This document shows positions 17,535 through 26,838 of a stretch of DNA of 64,000 nucleotides, piece after piece; positions within the stretch are counted from its first letter, which is position 1, and every line of letters starts with the position of its first letter. A program made the translations under genes and the position numbers. The notes under the pieces were generated by a model. It was not told where the DNA came from. It searched no databases and was given only the letters and a program-made list of their open reading frames with translations. The DNA is from Streptomyces agglomeratus (GTDB taxonomy: Bacteria; Actinomycetota; Actinomycetes; Streptomycetales; Streptomycetaceae), in contig NZ_MEHJ01000001.1 in NCBI RefSeq assembly GCF_001746415.1, forward strand, positions 496,001 through 560,000, given 5' to 3'.

Positions 17535-18298
17535 CGAGTCCCCCGGAACCCATGTCTGTACGGGCCCTCCTGTTCGGGGAAGAGAGCGGGAGTACCATCG
17601 ACGCCCTCGCCGGTCATCTGCACGAGCGCCATGTCGCCGAGACGCTGTCGAATGGTGCCCGACGTATGCCAGGTGCGGCAGGCCGCGCTGTCGAGCGTGA
17701 GATCGCCGCCGTCGTCAACGGGTTCCTCGCCATGGATCTGCTCGACCTGCTGGGCGCGGGCTGGCGCAAACACTCGGCTCTCACGGCAGCCGCTCGCCGC
17801 ACCCACGACGCCCCCGACAGCGAGGAGCTCGTCGCTCTGACAAGTCATCACATCACGTCGACCCACCGTCCCTGCGTCGACTTGATCATCGATGGCGTGA
17901 GGGCGGGGACGATCGACCTGGCGGTCACAGTCGACTTCGACCTCAACGGAGTTCTCGCCGTCGTCCGGGACGCTCGTCTGGCCGCCCTGCGGTCCGGGGA
18001 GTGCACGGTGACCGGGACGCTGGGGATCCAGGAGAACACGGTGGCCAGCCGGTACCGCAGTCTCGATGTACCGGGCGCGATACGGCTCCGGTCGGGACTG
18101 CCTCTCCTCACGCCGGAACAACTCGCCTCCGCGAGCGGCCCCACTCCCGAGTCCATCGCGGCGGTGACCGGCTTCCGCACGTGGCTCGAATCCCATGCCG
18201 AGGAGAACGCGGCACTCGGCGACCTGGCCCGGGCCAACCCCGAGACGCTGGAGAACCTGCTGAGGGCAGGAGAGCATTACTGGGTCCGTACGCGATAG
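17522..18298 (+). CDS. Unknown cytosolic partner of the Pro-rich membrane protein
   Basis: The start at 17522 has GGAGGAGG eight bases upstream, lying inside the previous gene. The 258-residue protein is mixed alpha/beta with no signal or membrane helix. Recognisable stretches are VEREIAAVVNGFLAMDLLDL, the beta-rich VDLIIDGVRAGTIDLAVTVD, and GECTVTGTLGIQENTVASRY. The beta section reads like a lipid- or peptide-binding barrel, but this is only an impression. The strong coupling with the membrane protein argues for a complex in which this is the cytosolic part. No named family is recognised. Confidence 0.7.
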   Translation: MATVTSPPEPMSVRALLFGEESGSTIDALAGHLHERHVAETLSNGARRMPGAAGRAVEREIAAVVNGFLAMDLLDLLGAGWRKHSALTAAARRTHDAPDSEELVALTSHHITSTHRPCVDLIIDGVRAGTIDLAVTVDFDLNGVLAVVRDARLAALRSGECTVTGTLGIQENTVASRYRSLDVPGAIRLRSGLPLLTPEQLASASGPTPESIAAVTGFRTWLESHAEENAALGDLARANPETLENLLRAGEHYWVRTR

Positions 18299-18561
18299 GC
18301 GCGGAACCGGTGGGGCCGGCGGCGGTCGACGGTCGGCATGTCCCGCCATGCCGGGATGCATTCCCGTCGAAGGCGCCCGGCCAGGTCGACTGGGGCGGGG
18401 CAAGGTCGACGGCAGTCGTAATCAGAATCGTTGATTTTTCGCCGTTTTTTCGAATCAATAGTTGACCGTGATCGGGTGGTTGTTTCCAGATGCCTCCGTC
18501 TCCCGCTTGGGCGACAATCGATATAGATGCACGGCTTCTCGATGCGAAACGAGGGAAGACA

Positions 18562-18816
18562 GTGGACCTCAACACTGATTTGACCGATGCGCAGAAGCAA
18601 GCCTTCAAGGACAATGCAAACGATCTGGAGAAGATGCAATATCAACTGGATGAGGTGCGCAGAAAGGCTTTGTCTCGCCTGGACAGCGCGGGCGTAGTGG
18701 GCGGAACCGGCATACTTAACTGCCTGGCCTGCATCGGGTGTGAGGGATGGTCAGAGGGCCGCGACGGCAGATGCGACAATTGCCCGCACGGTTTCTTCTC
18801 TCACAACGTGATATAG
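18562..18816 (+). CDS. Small Cys-rich protein, possible peptide precursor (84 aa)
   Basis: The GTG at 18562 has GAGGGA upstream; an ATG at 18490 in frame lacks a ribosome-binding site. Residues 1-45 are charged and helical (DLTDAQKQAFKDNANDLEKM). A Gly-Gly at 47-48 is followed by a Cys-rich tail with Cys54, 57, 60, 71 and 74 (NCLACIGC, then CDNCPHGFF). This leader/GG/Cys-core layout is like a ribosomal peptide precursor. A two-CxxC zinc ribbon is an equal alternative. No lanthionine or radical-SAM enzyme is visible nearby. The copper-amine-oxidase-like gene follows 264 bases downstream on the same strand. Local GC is lower than that of its neighbours. Confidence 0.55.
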   Translation: MDLNTDLTDAQKQAFKDNANDLEKMQYQLDEVRRKALSRLDSAGVVGGTGILNCLACIGCEGWSEGRDGRCDNCPHGFFSHNVI

Positions 18817-19080
18817 CGGACTAGCGACTGTCCGAGGCCAGGGTAAACCTACGTAACCCATCTTCGGCCGGAGTGGCTCGACTCTGTGAAAGGAGCCCGG
18901 CCTGGCGCCGCGCTCCTTTTCCCGGGAACCAGCGCCGGGTGAGTCGAGCCGGAGCGGATACGCACCGCCTACCGACTTGCACGTCTCTCGACGGCTTGCT
19001 CCTGCCGCTCCGCCATATCGCCACCACTATTGCAAGACGGCGGTACAACGTCGGCACAACCGAGAGCCTATGGAAGTTCT

Positions 19081-20655
19081 ATGAATGACGCAGTAGTCGT
19101 CGATATCCAACCATACGAGAACGAGTCGGATGCCGCTCTGGCACTGGCCGGCGACCTGGTAAGACTGCCTGGTGTCCGCCAGCAGCTCCCCGGAGAGCGG
19201 CTAAGAATGGCAGACTTCCGTTTGCTGGAGAAGGACGGTGGGGAGGATGCGGCTTTCCAGGCTGTGATCCACGACCCCGACTCCTACCGATCGGTGTTGG
19301 TCAATGGGCGGCTTTCCGCGCTGGGCGAGGCGCAAGCACGCTCAGTGCGGTTCCGGCCGCGTCCGAGTGCCGAGGAGTTTGCTCAGGCTGTTGAAGCAGT
19401 GAGCGCTCACCCCGAATTGAGTCAGATACTCGCCCGGGATGGTGCTCATCCGTACCGGCCGATGCCACCCCTGGCGGATATTGAGCACGCCGATGGCACG
19501 ACTGACCGTATCGTCACCGTGGGGTTGCGCGATCCGGGTGGCGAAATGAAACATCGCATCGTTGGCGTGCGGATGCGGGACGGGATCGTGCTTCCTTCGC
19601 CCGTCGGAGTTCCAGTACCCGCGTCGTACGAATGCGAGACCACGCCGGGGGTCGACGACTGCCCTGAAGGGGGGCCGGGACACCGTTCGGTCCGGGTGCG
19701 GGTCCGCCGCGGTTCCAGCGAGCTGTGGAACTTGGTCGTCAGCCGCCCGGCCCAGTCCTCCGGCACCAACGGCTCCGGAGCGGAGCTGCGGTTCGTGGAC
19801 TACCGCGGTACTCGTGTGCTCTACCAGGCTCATCTGCCGATCCTCAACGTCCAGTACGGGCCGGACGGCGAAGCTGTCGGGTGCGGCCCTACGTATCGCG
19901 ACTGGCAGAACCAGGAAGCGTGCTTCACTGCGAGTGGCAGCGAACCGGCCGGGCCTGGTTACCGGTTGTGCAGCACCGCCCCGGCCACAATCCTCGACAA
20001 TGGAAGCGACAGTGGAAGCTTCCATGGCGTCGCCTTCCATCACGACGGGTCTGAGCTGCGCATTGTCAGCGAGCTCGCGGCCGGATGGTACCGCTACATC
20101 AGCGACTGGCGATTCGCGGACGACGGTGTGATCCGTCCCCGCTTCGGCTTCGCCGGCGTGACCAACCCATGTACCTGCCAGGTTCATACTCATCATGCCT
20201 ATTGGCGGTTGAACTTCGACATCGCCGGGGCAGCTGACGACCGCGTCGACGAGTACAACGATCCCCCCATCGGGGACGGTGCCTGGACACGCCTGCGCTT
20301 CGAGACCCGCCGCAACCGCCACTCGCTGCATCGTCGCCAGTGGCGAGTGGTCAACCGCGCAACTGACCAGGGGTATCACATTGTTCCTGGACCGAACGAC
20401 AGTACTGCTGACGCATACGGGGCCGGTGATCTGTGGGTAGTGCGCCGTCGCGGCGCCGAGATCGATGACGGCCAGGGCTTCACCACCGATCCCGCGTTGT
20501 CGAGGGCACGCATCGACGGTTTCGTCGGGGGTGAAGCCGTGGACGGCCGGGACCTCGTTGTCTGGTACGGAGGTCACTTCCACCATGACGAACACGACCA
20601 CACACCTCGCCCGCACGTAGTCGGCCCTGACCTGTACCCAGTCGGGCTCAGCTGA
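19081..20655 (+). CDS. Copper-amine-oxidase-like protein with altered cofactor motif
   Basis: The 524-residue protein follows GGAAG. Its C-terminal two-thirds tracks the catalytic domain of copper amine oxidases: GWYRYISDWRFADDG matches the region of the TPQ-forming Tyr, VHTHHAYWRLNFDIAG matches the copper HxH strand, and LVVWYGGHFHHDEHDHTPRP matches the last copper His region. Tyr337 is kept, but the usual Asn-Tyr-Asp/Glu becomes Trp336-Tyr337-Arg338. The copper pair would be His369 and His371. Normal enzymes make TPQ from this Tyr and oxidise amines. With both flanking residues changed, the cofactor may not form, so it may be a binding protein or a variant enzyme. No signal peptide is visible. 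Confidence 0.7.
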   Translation: MNDAVVVDIQPYENESDAALALAGDLVRLPGVRQQLPGERLRMADFRLLEKDGGEDAAFQAVIHDPDSYRSVLVNGRLSALGEAQARSVRFRPRPSAEEFAQAVEAVSAHPELSQILARDGAHPYRPMPPLADIEHADGTTDRIVTVGLRDPGGEMKHRIVGVRMRDGIVLPSPVGVPVPASYECETTPGVDDCPEGGPGHRSVRVRVRRGSSELWNLVVSRPAQSSGTNGSGAELRFVDYRGTRVLYQAHLPILNVQYGPDGEAVGCGPTYRDWQNQEACFTASGSEPAGPGYRLCSTAPATILDNGSDSGSFHGVAFHHDGSELRIVSELAAGWYRYISDWRFADDGVIRPRFGFAGVTNPCTCQVHTHHAYWRLNFDIAGAADDRVDEYNDPPIGDGAWTRLRFETRRNRHSLHRRQWRVVNRATDQGYHIVPGPNDSTADAYGAGDLWVVRRRGAEIDDGQGFTTDPALSRARIDGFVGGEAVDGRDLVVWYGGHFHHDEHDHTPRPHVVGPDLYPVGLS

Positions 20656-20949
20656 CGCAATGCTGGGACTGACAAGCGCTGGTCACGGCGCTGCTGCGCA
20701 GCCTCCATCCCGGCTCGCAGAAACACCGTGGACCACATCGACGCCGGTCGGCGGTCACTCCGCGCGCGCAAGCACGCCAGAAGCTGGCCGAGGAGATCAC
20801 CCGCCTCCGGCGTCGGCGAGGACAAGCGTCTTAAGCGGCAAAGGCTCGGAGACGAGGTCGACGCTGCGGCCACTGAGGGGGTTGGAGGCCACACTCCTTT
20901 CCTCGAGGCGTCGAGGCAGCCGAACTCCGGCAACGCCGCACCACGCCGA

Positions 20950-21500
20950 TCAGGTGCCGGATGACCTACCGGCTCGAACCCGGACCAGTACCTGATCGGC
21001 CAACTCCTGCGGGGACAACTCGCCGTCCAGGACCACTGTGCCAATGGGCAGAGCGTCGGCCGCGGTCATGCACGCTTCGATCCTGCCCTTGCACCAGCGC
21101 CGGACCCGCTCGTCCTGCTCGGGGTTATCCGGGGTGAAGCTCCGGCCGTCGATCCGCTTCTCCAGGACCTCTCGGGAGACCTTGAGGAAGAAGTGTTGAA
21201 CGTCGATGCCCGCGTCCTTCAGCGCGCTGAAGATCTCACCGGCATACGCGGGGTCGATCAGGGTCATGGGGACCAGAACAGGGCGGTGGTACTCCTCAAC
21301 CAGACCCACCGCCAAGCTGGCAACCTCCCGCCGCCACAGTCTGAGATCCTGGAAATCCCCGGTCGGCACCTCCACGATCTCCCGCAAGACATAGCCGATC
21401 ATCTCCGGGTCATAGACGAGCGCCTCGGGCCAGGCAGACGCAACTCGTCCACCAGCGTGGTCTTTCCGCTGCCGAACGCACCGTTCACCCAGACGATCAA
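20950..21500 (-). pseudogene. tmrB-like: Frameshifted TmrB-type P-loop kinase
   Basis: From a TTG at 21500 (GGGAGA upstream) the frame reads LIVWVNGAFGSGKTTLVDEL, with a Walker A motif. It then goes out of frame near 21440 and resumes as PEALVYDPEMIGYVLREIV through VPMTLIDPAYAGEIFSALKD to a stop at 20950. The order and motifs match the tunicamycin-resistance protein TmrB, an ATP-binding protein. Eleven bases separate the two homologous parts where twelve are expected, so one base appears to be lost. It could be a sequencing error. If real, the gene is inactive. Confidence 0.75.
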
Positions 21501-21868
21501 CGTGATTCTCCCAGCCCAGTTGCCGTGCCCACGCGCGGGCCCAGCCTGTCGGATCAGCATGCCGCGCGGCTTGGGTGACGCCAAATTCCTCCATCGACGA
21601 CGACGCGCCTCACAGCCTGGTCGCCCTGATGACCGGAGCCGAGCAGCATTCGTGGCACCCGATCCGGCTGGACCGCACTTCGGCATCCGCCTGAGCTGCG
21701 CCGGCCAGTAGGCCCTCCCCCGCCTACAGAGTGCGCCCTTCGGTCCTGCCTGCGCTCCTCAACCGCCACCAGGCGGCCGCGCACCGCCGTGCGGAAGGAG
21801 CCGAACGTGCGAGCGCACGTGCAGAGTCTGTACCGGGTCGGACTGCATCACCGGGAGACGCCTTCGAC
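21501..21868. other. Spacer before the IS island
   Basis: No gene is seen in this stretch between the TmrB-like gene and the first IS701-type element. Open frames here are shadows or Arg-rich. Confidence 0.4.
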
Positions 21869-21959
21869 TACTCCAGCCGTACTTCGGTATTTGGGCTGGT
21901 CAGCGGTCTGACGGCGGGGAGTTTAGCCGGGGCGTCGCAGGCGGGTGAGGGCTTTCGCC
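21869..21959. repeat. Long terminal inverted repeat, IS701 copy 1 (left arm)
   Basis: Pairs with 23338-23428. The arm contains the last codons of the transposase (ending EVRLE then stop), so the coding end is duplicated in inverted form at the other end. Classic IS701 ends are much shorter. Confidence 0.85.
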
Positions 21960-23428
21960 ATCTGGTGCCGGCGAACAGGTAGCCGCGCCGCGCGTAGTGG
22001 CAGGTCCGGGCACGGGCCTGGTGGCGTCGCCTCCACCGTGACCAGTTCACAGCGTGATCGCAGTGGTCCCGGGGTGGAGGGCCAGTTGCCAGGAGACGGC
22101 GGATCTCGGCCGGTGTGAGGTCCACGAGGTCGGGTGTGTCATCGTCCCGGCCCCTTTTCACGTTCCAGAGCGGCCATGGCGGCGAGGAAGGCGTGGGCGA
22201 GCATGGCGAGAGTGATGTGCCGGTACCAACTGGTGTGGCGGCGGACCTCGTACTCGTCGAGGCCGCATTCGTTCTTGGCGCTCTGGAAGCACTCCTCGAT
22301 CCTCCAGCGGCATCCGGCGATCCGGGCAAGGTCGGTGAGGGTGGCATCGAGCGGGGCGCTGGCCAGGAAGTAGGCGATCTCGGAGGGGTTGGAGATGCTG
22401 CGGCGGGCGAGCATCCACCGTCGCCGGGTGGGCTCGTCGCCGTCGCGTTCCCAGACGACGGGCAGGAGGGCGCCTGCCCAGTCGTAGACACGTTCGCCTT
22501 TCGCTCCGGGGCCGGCGGACAGGCGTTGCCAGGCTTCCGGCGGTGTTTCCCGGCGGAAGCGGTCCTCGATGCGAGGTCCGTGGACCTGTTGAGACTTGGG
22601 CACCGCCACGACGTAGTGCAGTTGGAGGTCTTCGATGAAGCGGCGGAAGCGGCCGTCCTGTCCGTAGGCGGCGTCTGCGGTGACCCAGCTGAAGCGGAGC
22701 GGGGAGTCGTGGGCCCGGCGGATCATGTCGCGGGCGAGGTCTCCCTTGGTGGCGAAGACGCGATGCTCCGGAACGTGGGCGGCCCGGCAGCGGTCCCGGT
22801 CGTCGGTCCAGGACTTGGGCTGGTAGAGCTCGCGGTCGACCAGCGCGTGCCCCCGGCCGGTGGCGTAGGCGGCAAACACTCCGATCTGGCAGTTCTCGGT
22901 GCGGCCTGGGTGCCGGAATATTGGCGCTGCACGCCTGCCGAGGTCTCGCCCTTCTTGACGAAACCGGTGTCGTCGAGGATCAACACTCCATCGTCCGCAC
23001 CGAGTTGGTCGGCAACGTACTGCTGGAGGTCGTCACGGACGGAGTCGGCGTTCCAGCGGCTCCTTGCCAGGAGATGCTGTAATCCGTCCGGCGTCGCGTG
23101 ACCTGCGTATTCGGCCAGCTGCCAGCCGTTCTTGCGGCCCACCGGGCCGAGCAGGCCACGCACGTAGTCCCGCATCCGCCGCCGGGGCTCGACGCGGGCG
23201 AAGCGGGCGCCGACCCGCAAGAAGAGTTCTTCGAGTTCCCGATCCCATACGCCTGCCGGAGCCTCATCGATCACGCTGAAGAACTACTCGGACACGCCCA
23301 CAGACATGCGGCAAGGCCCTCCTTCGAAGGAAATGCCGGCGAAAGCCCTCACCCGCCTGCGACGCCCCGGCTACACTCCCCGCCGTCAGACCGCTGACCA
23401 GCCCAAATACCGAAGTACGGCTGGAGTA
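21869..23428 (-). mobile_element. IS701-family element, copy 1, with broken transposase
   Basis: The element is 1,560 bp, bounded by a 91-bp inverted repeat (21869-21959 against 23338-23428, one mismatch) starting TACTCCAGCCG. The transposase runs on the minus strand from about 23274 to a stop at 21868. It shows [36 protein letters not shown] and GCRWRIEECFQSAKNECGL, the DDE-type pattern of this family. The frame breaks near 22910 and again near 22145, so no full protein is made. CTAG, a typical IS701 target, follows the right end. The left end lacks it, so this copy has probably recombined. Confidence 0.85.
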
Positions 23429-24471
23429 CTAGTACTCCAGCCGGACTTCTTCATTAGCGCTGGTCAACGGCTTGGGCGTGGAGAGTGTAGCGGGCTGGAA
23501 TGGGGGTGGGGCGGTCTTTGCCTGGCCGTCCCACGAACGTGTGGCCGCGCTGTTTGTAGTGGCAGTGGCGGGCGCGTGCTTGGTGGCGGCGACGCCAGTG
23601 GGACCACGTCATCGCGTGGTCGCGGTCCTGAGCACGGTGGCGGGGTCCAACTGCCAGCAGACGTCGAATCTCAGCCGGTGTGAGGTCCACGAGGTCGGGT
23701 GTGTCCCGCTCAGTGCCCCCTTTTCTCGTTCCTGGCTGGCCAGGACGGCGAGGAAAGCATGCGCGAGCATGGCAAGTGTGATGTGCCGGTACCACCCTAC
23801 GTAGCGGCGGACTTCGTACTGGTCCAGGCCGCATTCGTTCTTCGCGCTCTGGAAGCATTCCTCGACCTTCCAGCGACAGCCGGCGATGCGTACGAGGTCG
23901 GCGACGGTGGCTTCCAGGGGTGCGCTGGCGAGGTAGTAGGCGATCTCGTCGGGCTTGGCGATGCTGCGGCGGGCCAGCATCCAGCGTTGCCGGGTGAGTT
24001 CGTCGCCGTCGAACTCCCACACGGCCGGCAGGCGGGCTGCGGCCCAGTCGTAGAAACGCTCGCCCTTCGCGCCGCTTCCTGCGGACAGCCGCTGCCAGGC
24101 TTCGGGCGGGGCCTGGCCGATGAGGTGGTCGATGCGCGGGCCGTGGACCTGCTGGGACTTCGGGACGGCCACGACGTAGGAAACCTGATGGTCTTCGAGG
24201 AAGCGGCGGAAGTGGGAGTCCTGGCCGTAGGCGGAGTCCGCGGTGACCCAACCGATGGGCAGGGGTGAGGCGAGGGCCCGCAGGATTATGGCCCTCGCCA
24301 GTTCGCCCTTGGTGGCGAAGACACGATCGTCGGGGACACGGGCGGCCCGACAGCGTTCGCGGTCGTCGGTCCAGGACCTGGGCAGGTAGAGCTCGCGGTC
24401 GACCAGAGTGTGGCCGCGGGAGGTGGCGTAGGCGGCGAAGACGCCGATCTGGCAGTTCTCGGTGCGGCCAG

Positions 24472-26195
24472 GGGCCCGTATTTCAATAAGTGCTCGGCAG
24501 AGGGGTGTTGGTGGGAGTCTGAGATATGACCCCGTGTCTGTCAGGCCGCGTTGCAGCTCGTGCTCTGCGAGCCAAGTTCGATCAGATCCTGCCGCACTTC
24601 GATGAGCGCCGCCGTCGGTTGTACCTGGCCAGTGAGGCGACGGCCCTCGGCCGCGGCGGGATCGTCCGGGTCGCCGCCGCCTCCGGCACCAGCACTGCAA
24701 CCATCGCGCGAGGCATGGCCGAGTTGGCCGGTTGCTCCTCACCGACCCTGCGGGTCCGGGCTCCAGGTGCGGGCCGCAAGCGGCTGACAGATGCCGACCC
24801 TGGTCTGCTGCCCGCGCTGGAGTCGTTGATCGAGCCGCACACCCGAGGCGACCCCGTCTCCCCGTTGCGGTGGACCACGCTGTCGTTACGGGCCCTGGCC
24901 TCGACCCTCACCACACAGGGCCATCCGGTCAGCGCTTCAACCGTCGGACACCTGCTGCACACCCTGGGCTACAGTCTGCAGGGAACCGCGAAGACAACAG
25001 AGGGCATCAGCCATCCGGACCGCGATGCCCAGTTCTCCCACCTGAATGCCACCGCCGCCGCGTTCCTCAACGATGCCCAGCCGGTGATCAGCGTCGACAC
25101 CAAGGCCAAGGAATGGCTCGGCAACCGGGACCCTGGCGGCCGGGCAAGAACGCGATCAAGGTGGACTGCCACACGTTCACCACCAACGACCAGCCCATGG
25201 CGATCCCCTACGGGATCTACGACATTGCCAACAACAGCGGATGGGTCAACGTCGGTACCGACCACGACACCGCCCAGTTCGCGGTGGAGTCCATCCGACG
25301 CTGGTGGCAGCACCGCGGACGGGCAGACCACCCGAATGCCGGCAGGTTCCTGATCACCGCCGACTCCGGCGGCTCCAACGACCCCCGCCGCTGGACCTGG
25401 AAAAGCAACCTTGCCACCTTCGCACGAGAGAGCGGACTGGAGATCACGGTCTGTCACCTACCGCCGGGGACTTCGAAGTGGAACAAGATAGAGCACCGGA
25501 TGTTCTGTCACATCACCGCGAACTGGCGGGGGCGGCCGCTGACCAGCTACCAGGTCGTCCTCGAGACCATCGCCGCCACAACAACCAAGACCGGCCTGAC
25601 CATCGAGGCCGAACTGGACACAGGCAGCTACGACCTCGGCATCAGCATCACACCCGCCGAGTTCCACGCCCTTCCGATCACACCCAACACCTTCCACGGT
25701 GACTGGAACTACACACTGTCTCCCGTTCCACCGCGACCGCCAGACGCGTCGGCAACGACACACCGGACCGACCCGGCCCTGACCGCGATGCTCACCGATC
25801 CGGCCCTGACCGGCATGTCACGAACCGCCTTCGAGTACTTGGTGGCGGTCTCGGAGCCTTTCTGGGACGCCTTGGCCGAGGCAGCATTCCAGCGACGCTT
25901 CCACCGCCCGCGCAGCTACCGCCACCCACAGACCAGCAGCGTGGACCACACCCACCGGCTCCTGGCAGCCATCCTCCGCCGCCGCAGAGCGATGACCATG
26001 ACGTTCCTGGCCCAACTACTGGGCGTCAACCGCACCAACCTGTCCATCCAGTACCAGGACGCAAAACGGCTCCTGGACCTGCACCGGATCCTCGTCACGC
26101 CGATACCCGGATCGCCCGCCCGCACATTGGAACAGCTACACGCCCGAACCGCACCCGCGGAAACCCGTCCCTGACAGTTATTGAAATACGGGCCC
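24472..26195 (+). mobile_element. ISAzo13-type element inserted in IS701 copy 2
   Basis: The element is 1,724 bp. Its ends are perfect 18-bp inverted repeats, GGGCCCGTATTTCAATAA (24472-24489) and its complement (26178-26195). CAG is repeated on both sides (24469-24471 and 26196-26198). Deleting the element and one CAG restores the IS701 reading frame exactly (YSGTAGRTENCQ), which proves the order of insertion. Confidence 0.92.
24526..26174 (+). pseudogene. ISAzo13-family transposase, frameshifted
   Basis: The ATG at 24526 follows GGGAG. The first frame reads an N-terminal DNA-binding part (GTSTATIARGMAEL) and the start of the catalytic domain (PVISVDTKAKEWLGN). Near 25132 the frame changes by -1. 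The second frame continues with WRPGKNAIKVDCHTFTTNDQ, GRFLITADSGGSNDPRRWTW and CHLPPGTSKWNKIEHRMFCH, the conserved DDE core of this family, to the stop at 26174. No slippery heptamer is evident, so a one-base mutation is more likely than programmed frameshifting. Confidence 0.8.
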
Positions 26196-26738
26196 CAGCT
26201 GTGCCGGAGTACTGGCGCTGGACACCGGCGGAGGTGGTGCCCTTCTTCACGAAGCCGGTGTCGTCGATGATCAGCACGCTGTTGTCCGCGCCGAGGTGCT
26301 CGGCGACGTAGGCGTGCAGGTCATCGCGGACCTCGTCGGCCTCCCAGCGGCTCCGGGACAGGAGGTGCTGCAGCCCGTCGGGGGTGGCGTGGCCAACGTA
26401 TTCGGCGAGCTGCCAGCCGTTCTTGCGGCCCACAGGGCCAAGGAGCCCACGGACGTAGTCCCGCATCCGGCGCCGGGGCTCCACTCGGGCGAAACGGCCC
26501 CGATTCGCAAGAGCAGTTCGCCAAGTCCCTCTTCCCACAAGCTCGTTGGTGCATCGTTCATGCGGGCGGACTGCCCGGAACGTTGCCCCTACAAGCACCG
26601 CGGCCACACGTTCGTGGGACGGCCAGGCAAAGACCGCCCCACCCCCATTCCAGCCCGCTACACTCTCCACGCCCAAGCCGTTGACCAGCGCTAATGAAGA
26701 AGTCCGGCTGGAGTACTAGGGCGCGTATCGAGTCGTGA

Positions 26739-26822
26739 TCATCGGGTGGTCCTGGTGAGGTCCTTGATCCAGATCATCGAGGCGCGCAGGTGGAGACCGG
26801 CGAGGTAGCTGTCGGGAGTCTT
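26739..26822 (-). pseudogene. C-terminal end of a split IS5-type transposase
   Basis: The minus strand reads KTPDSYLAGLHLRASMIWIK then DLTRTTR and a stop, the usual end of Streptomyces IS5-family transposases. The missing front part is at 29893-30195, ending in WRGIATRYD. In family members RYD is followed directly by K-xx-SYLAGL, so the roughly 3.07 kb block between them was inserted at this point. Confidence 0.7.
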
Positions 26823-26838
26823 GATGCCCCTATGGATG

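Larger units (their letters stand above)
23433..26715 (-). mobile_element. IS701-family element, copy 2, split by another IS
   Basis: Outer inverted repeats cover 23433-23564 and 26584-26715: 132 bp, identical over the outer 117 bp. CTAG flanks both sides (23429-23432 and 26716-26719), the expected 4-bp target duplication. Removing the inserted ISAzo13-type element and one CAG leaves about 1,556 bp, matching copy 1. The transposase 5' part is at 26196-26561 (start [11 protein letters not shown]) and the 3' part at 23454-24468. Besides the insertion, one base is lost near 26500 (LLLRIGA then out of frame), and the last 75 codons are out of frame near 23725. The element is inactive. Confidence 0.88.

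Noticed and set aside
18562-18816. Lanthipeptide precursor
   Set aside because: No LanB, LanC, LanM or similar synthetase within the window, and the tail has few Ser/Thr. A general peptide precursor or zinc ribbon is the safer reading.
23715-23735. Programmed frameshifting at the AAAAGGGG(G) run in both IS701 transposases
   Set aside because: Both copies lose frame here, but the shift needed differs (+1 in copy 1, -1 in copy 2), so independent decay at a G-run is more likely than a conserved signal.
26598-26690. A separate plus-strand coding fragment ending in the same peptide as the IS701 transposase
   Set aside because: It is the inverted terminal repeat of copy 2, not an independent gene.
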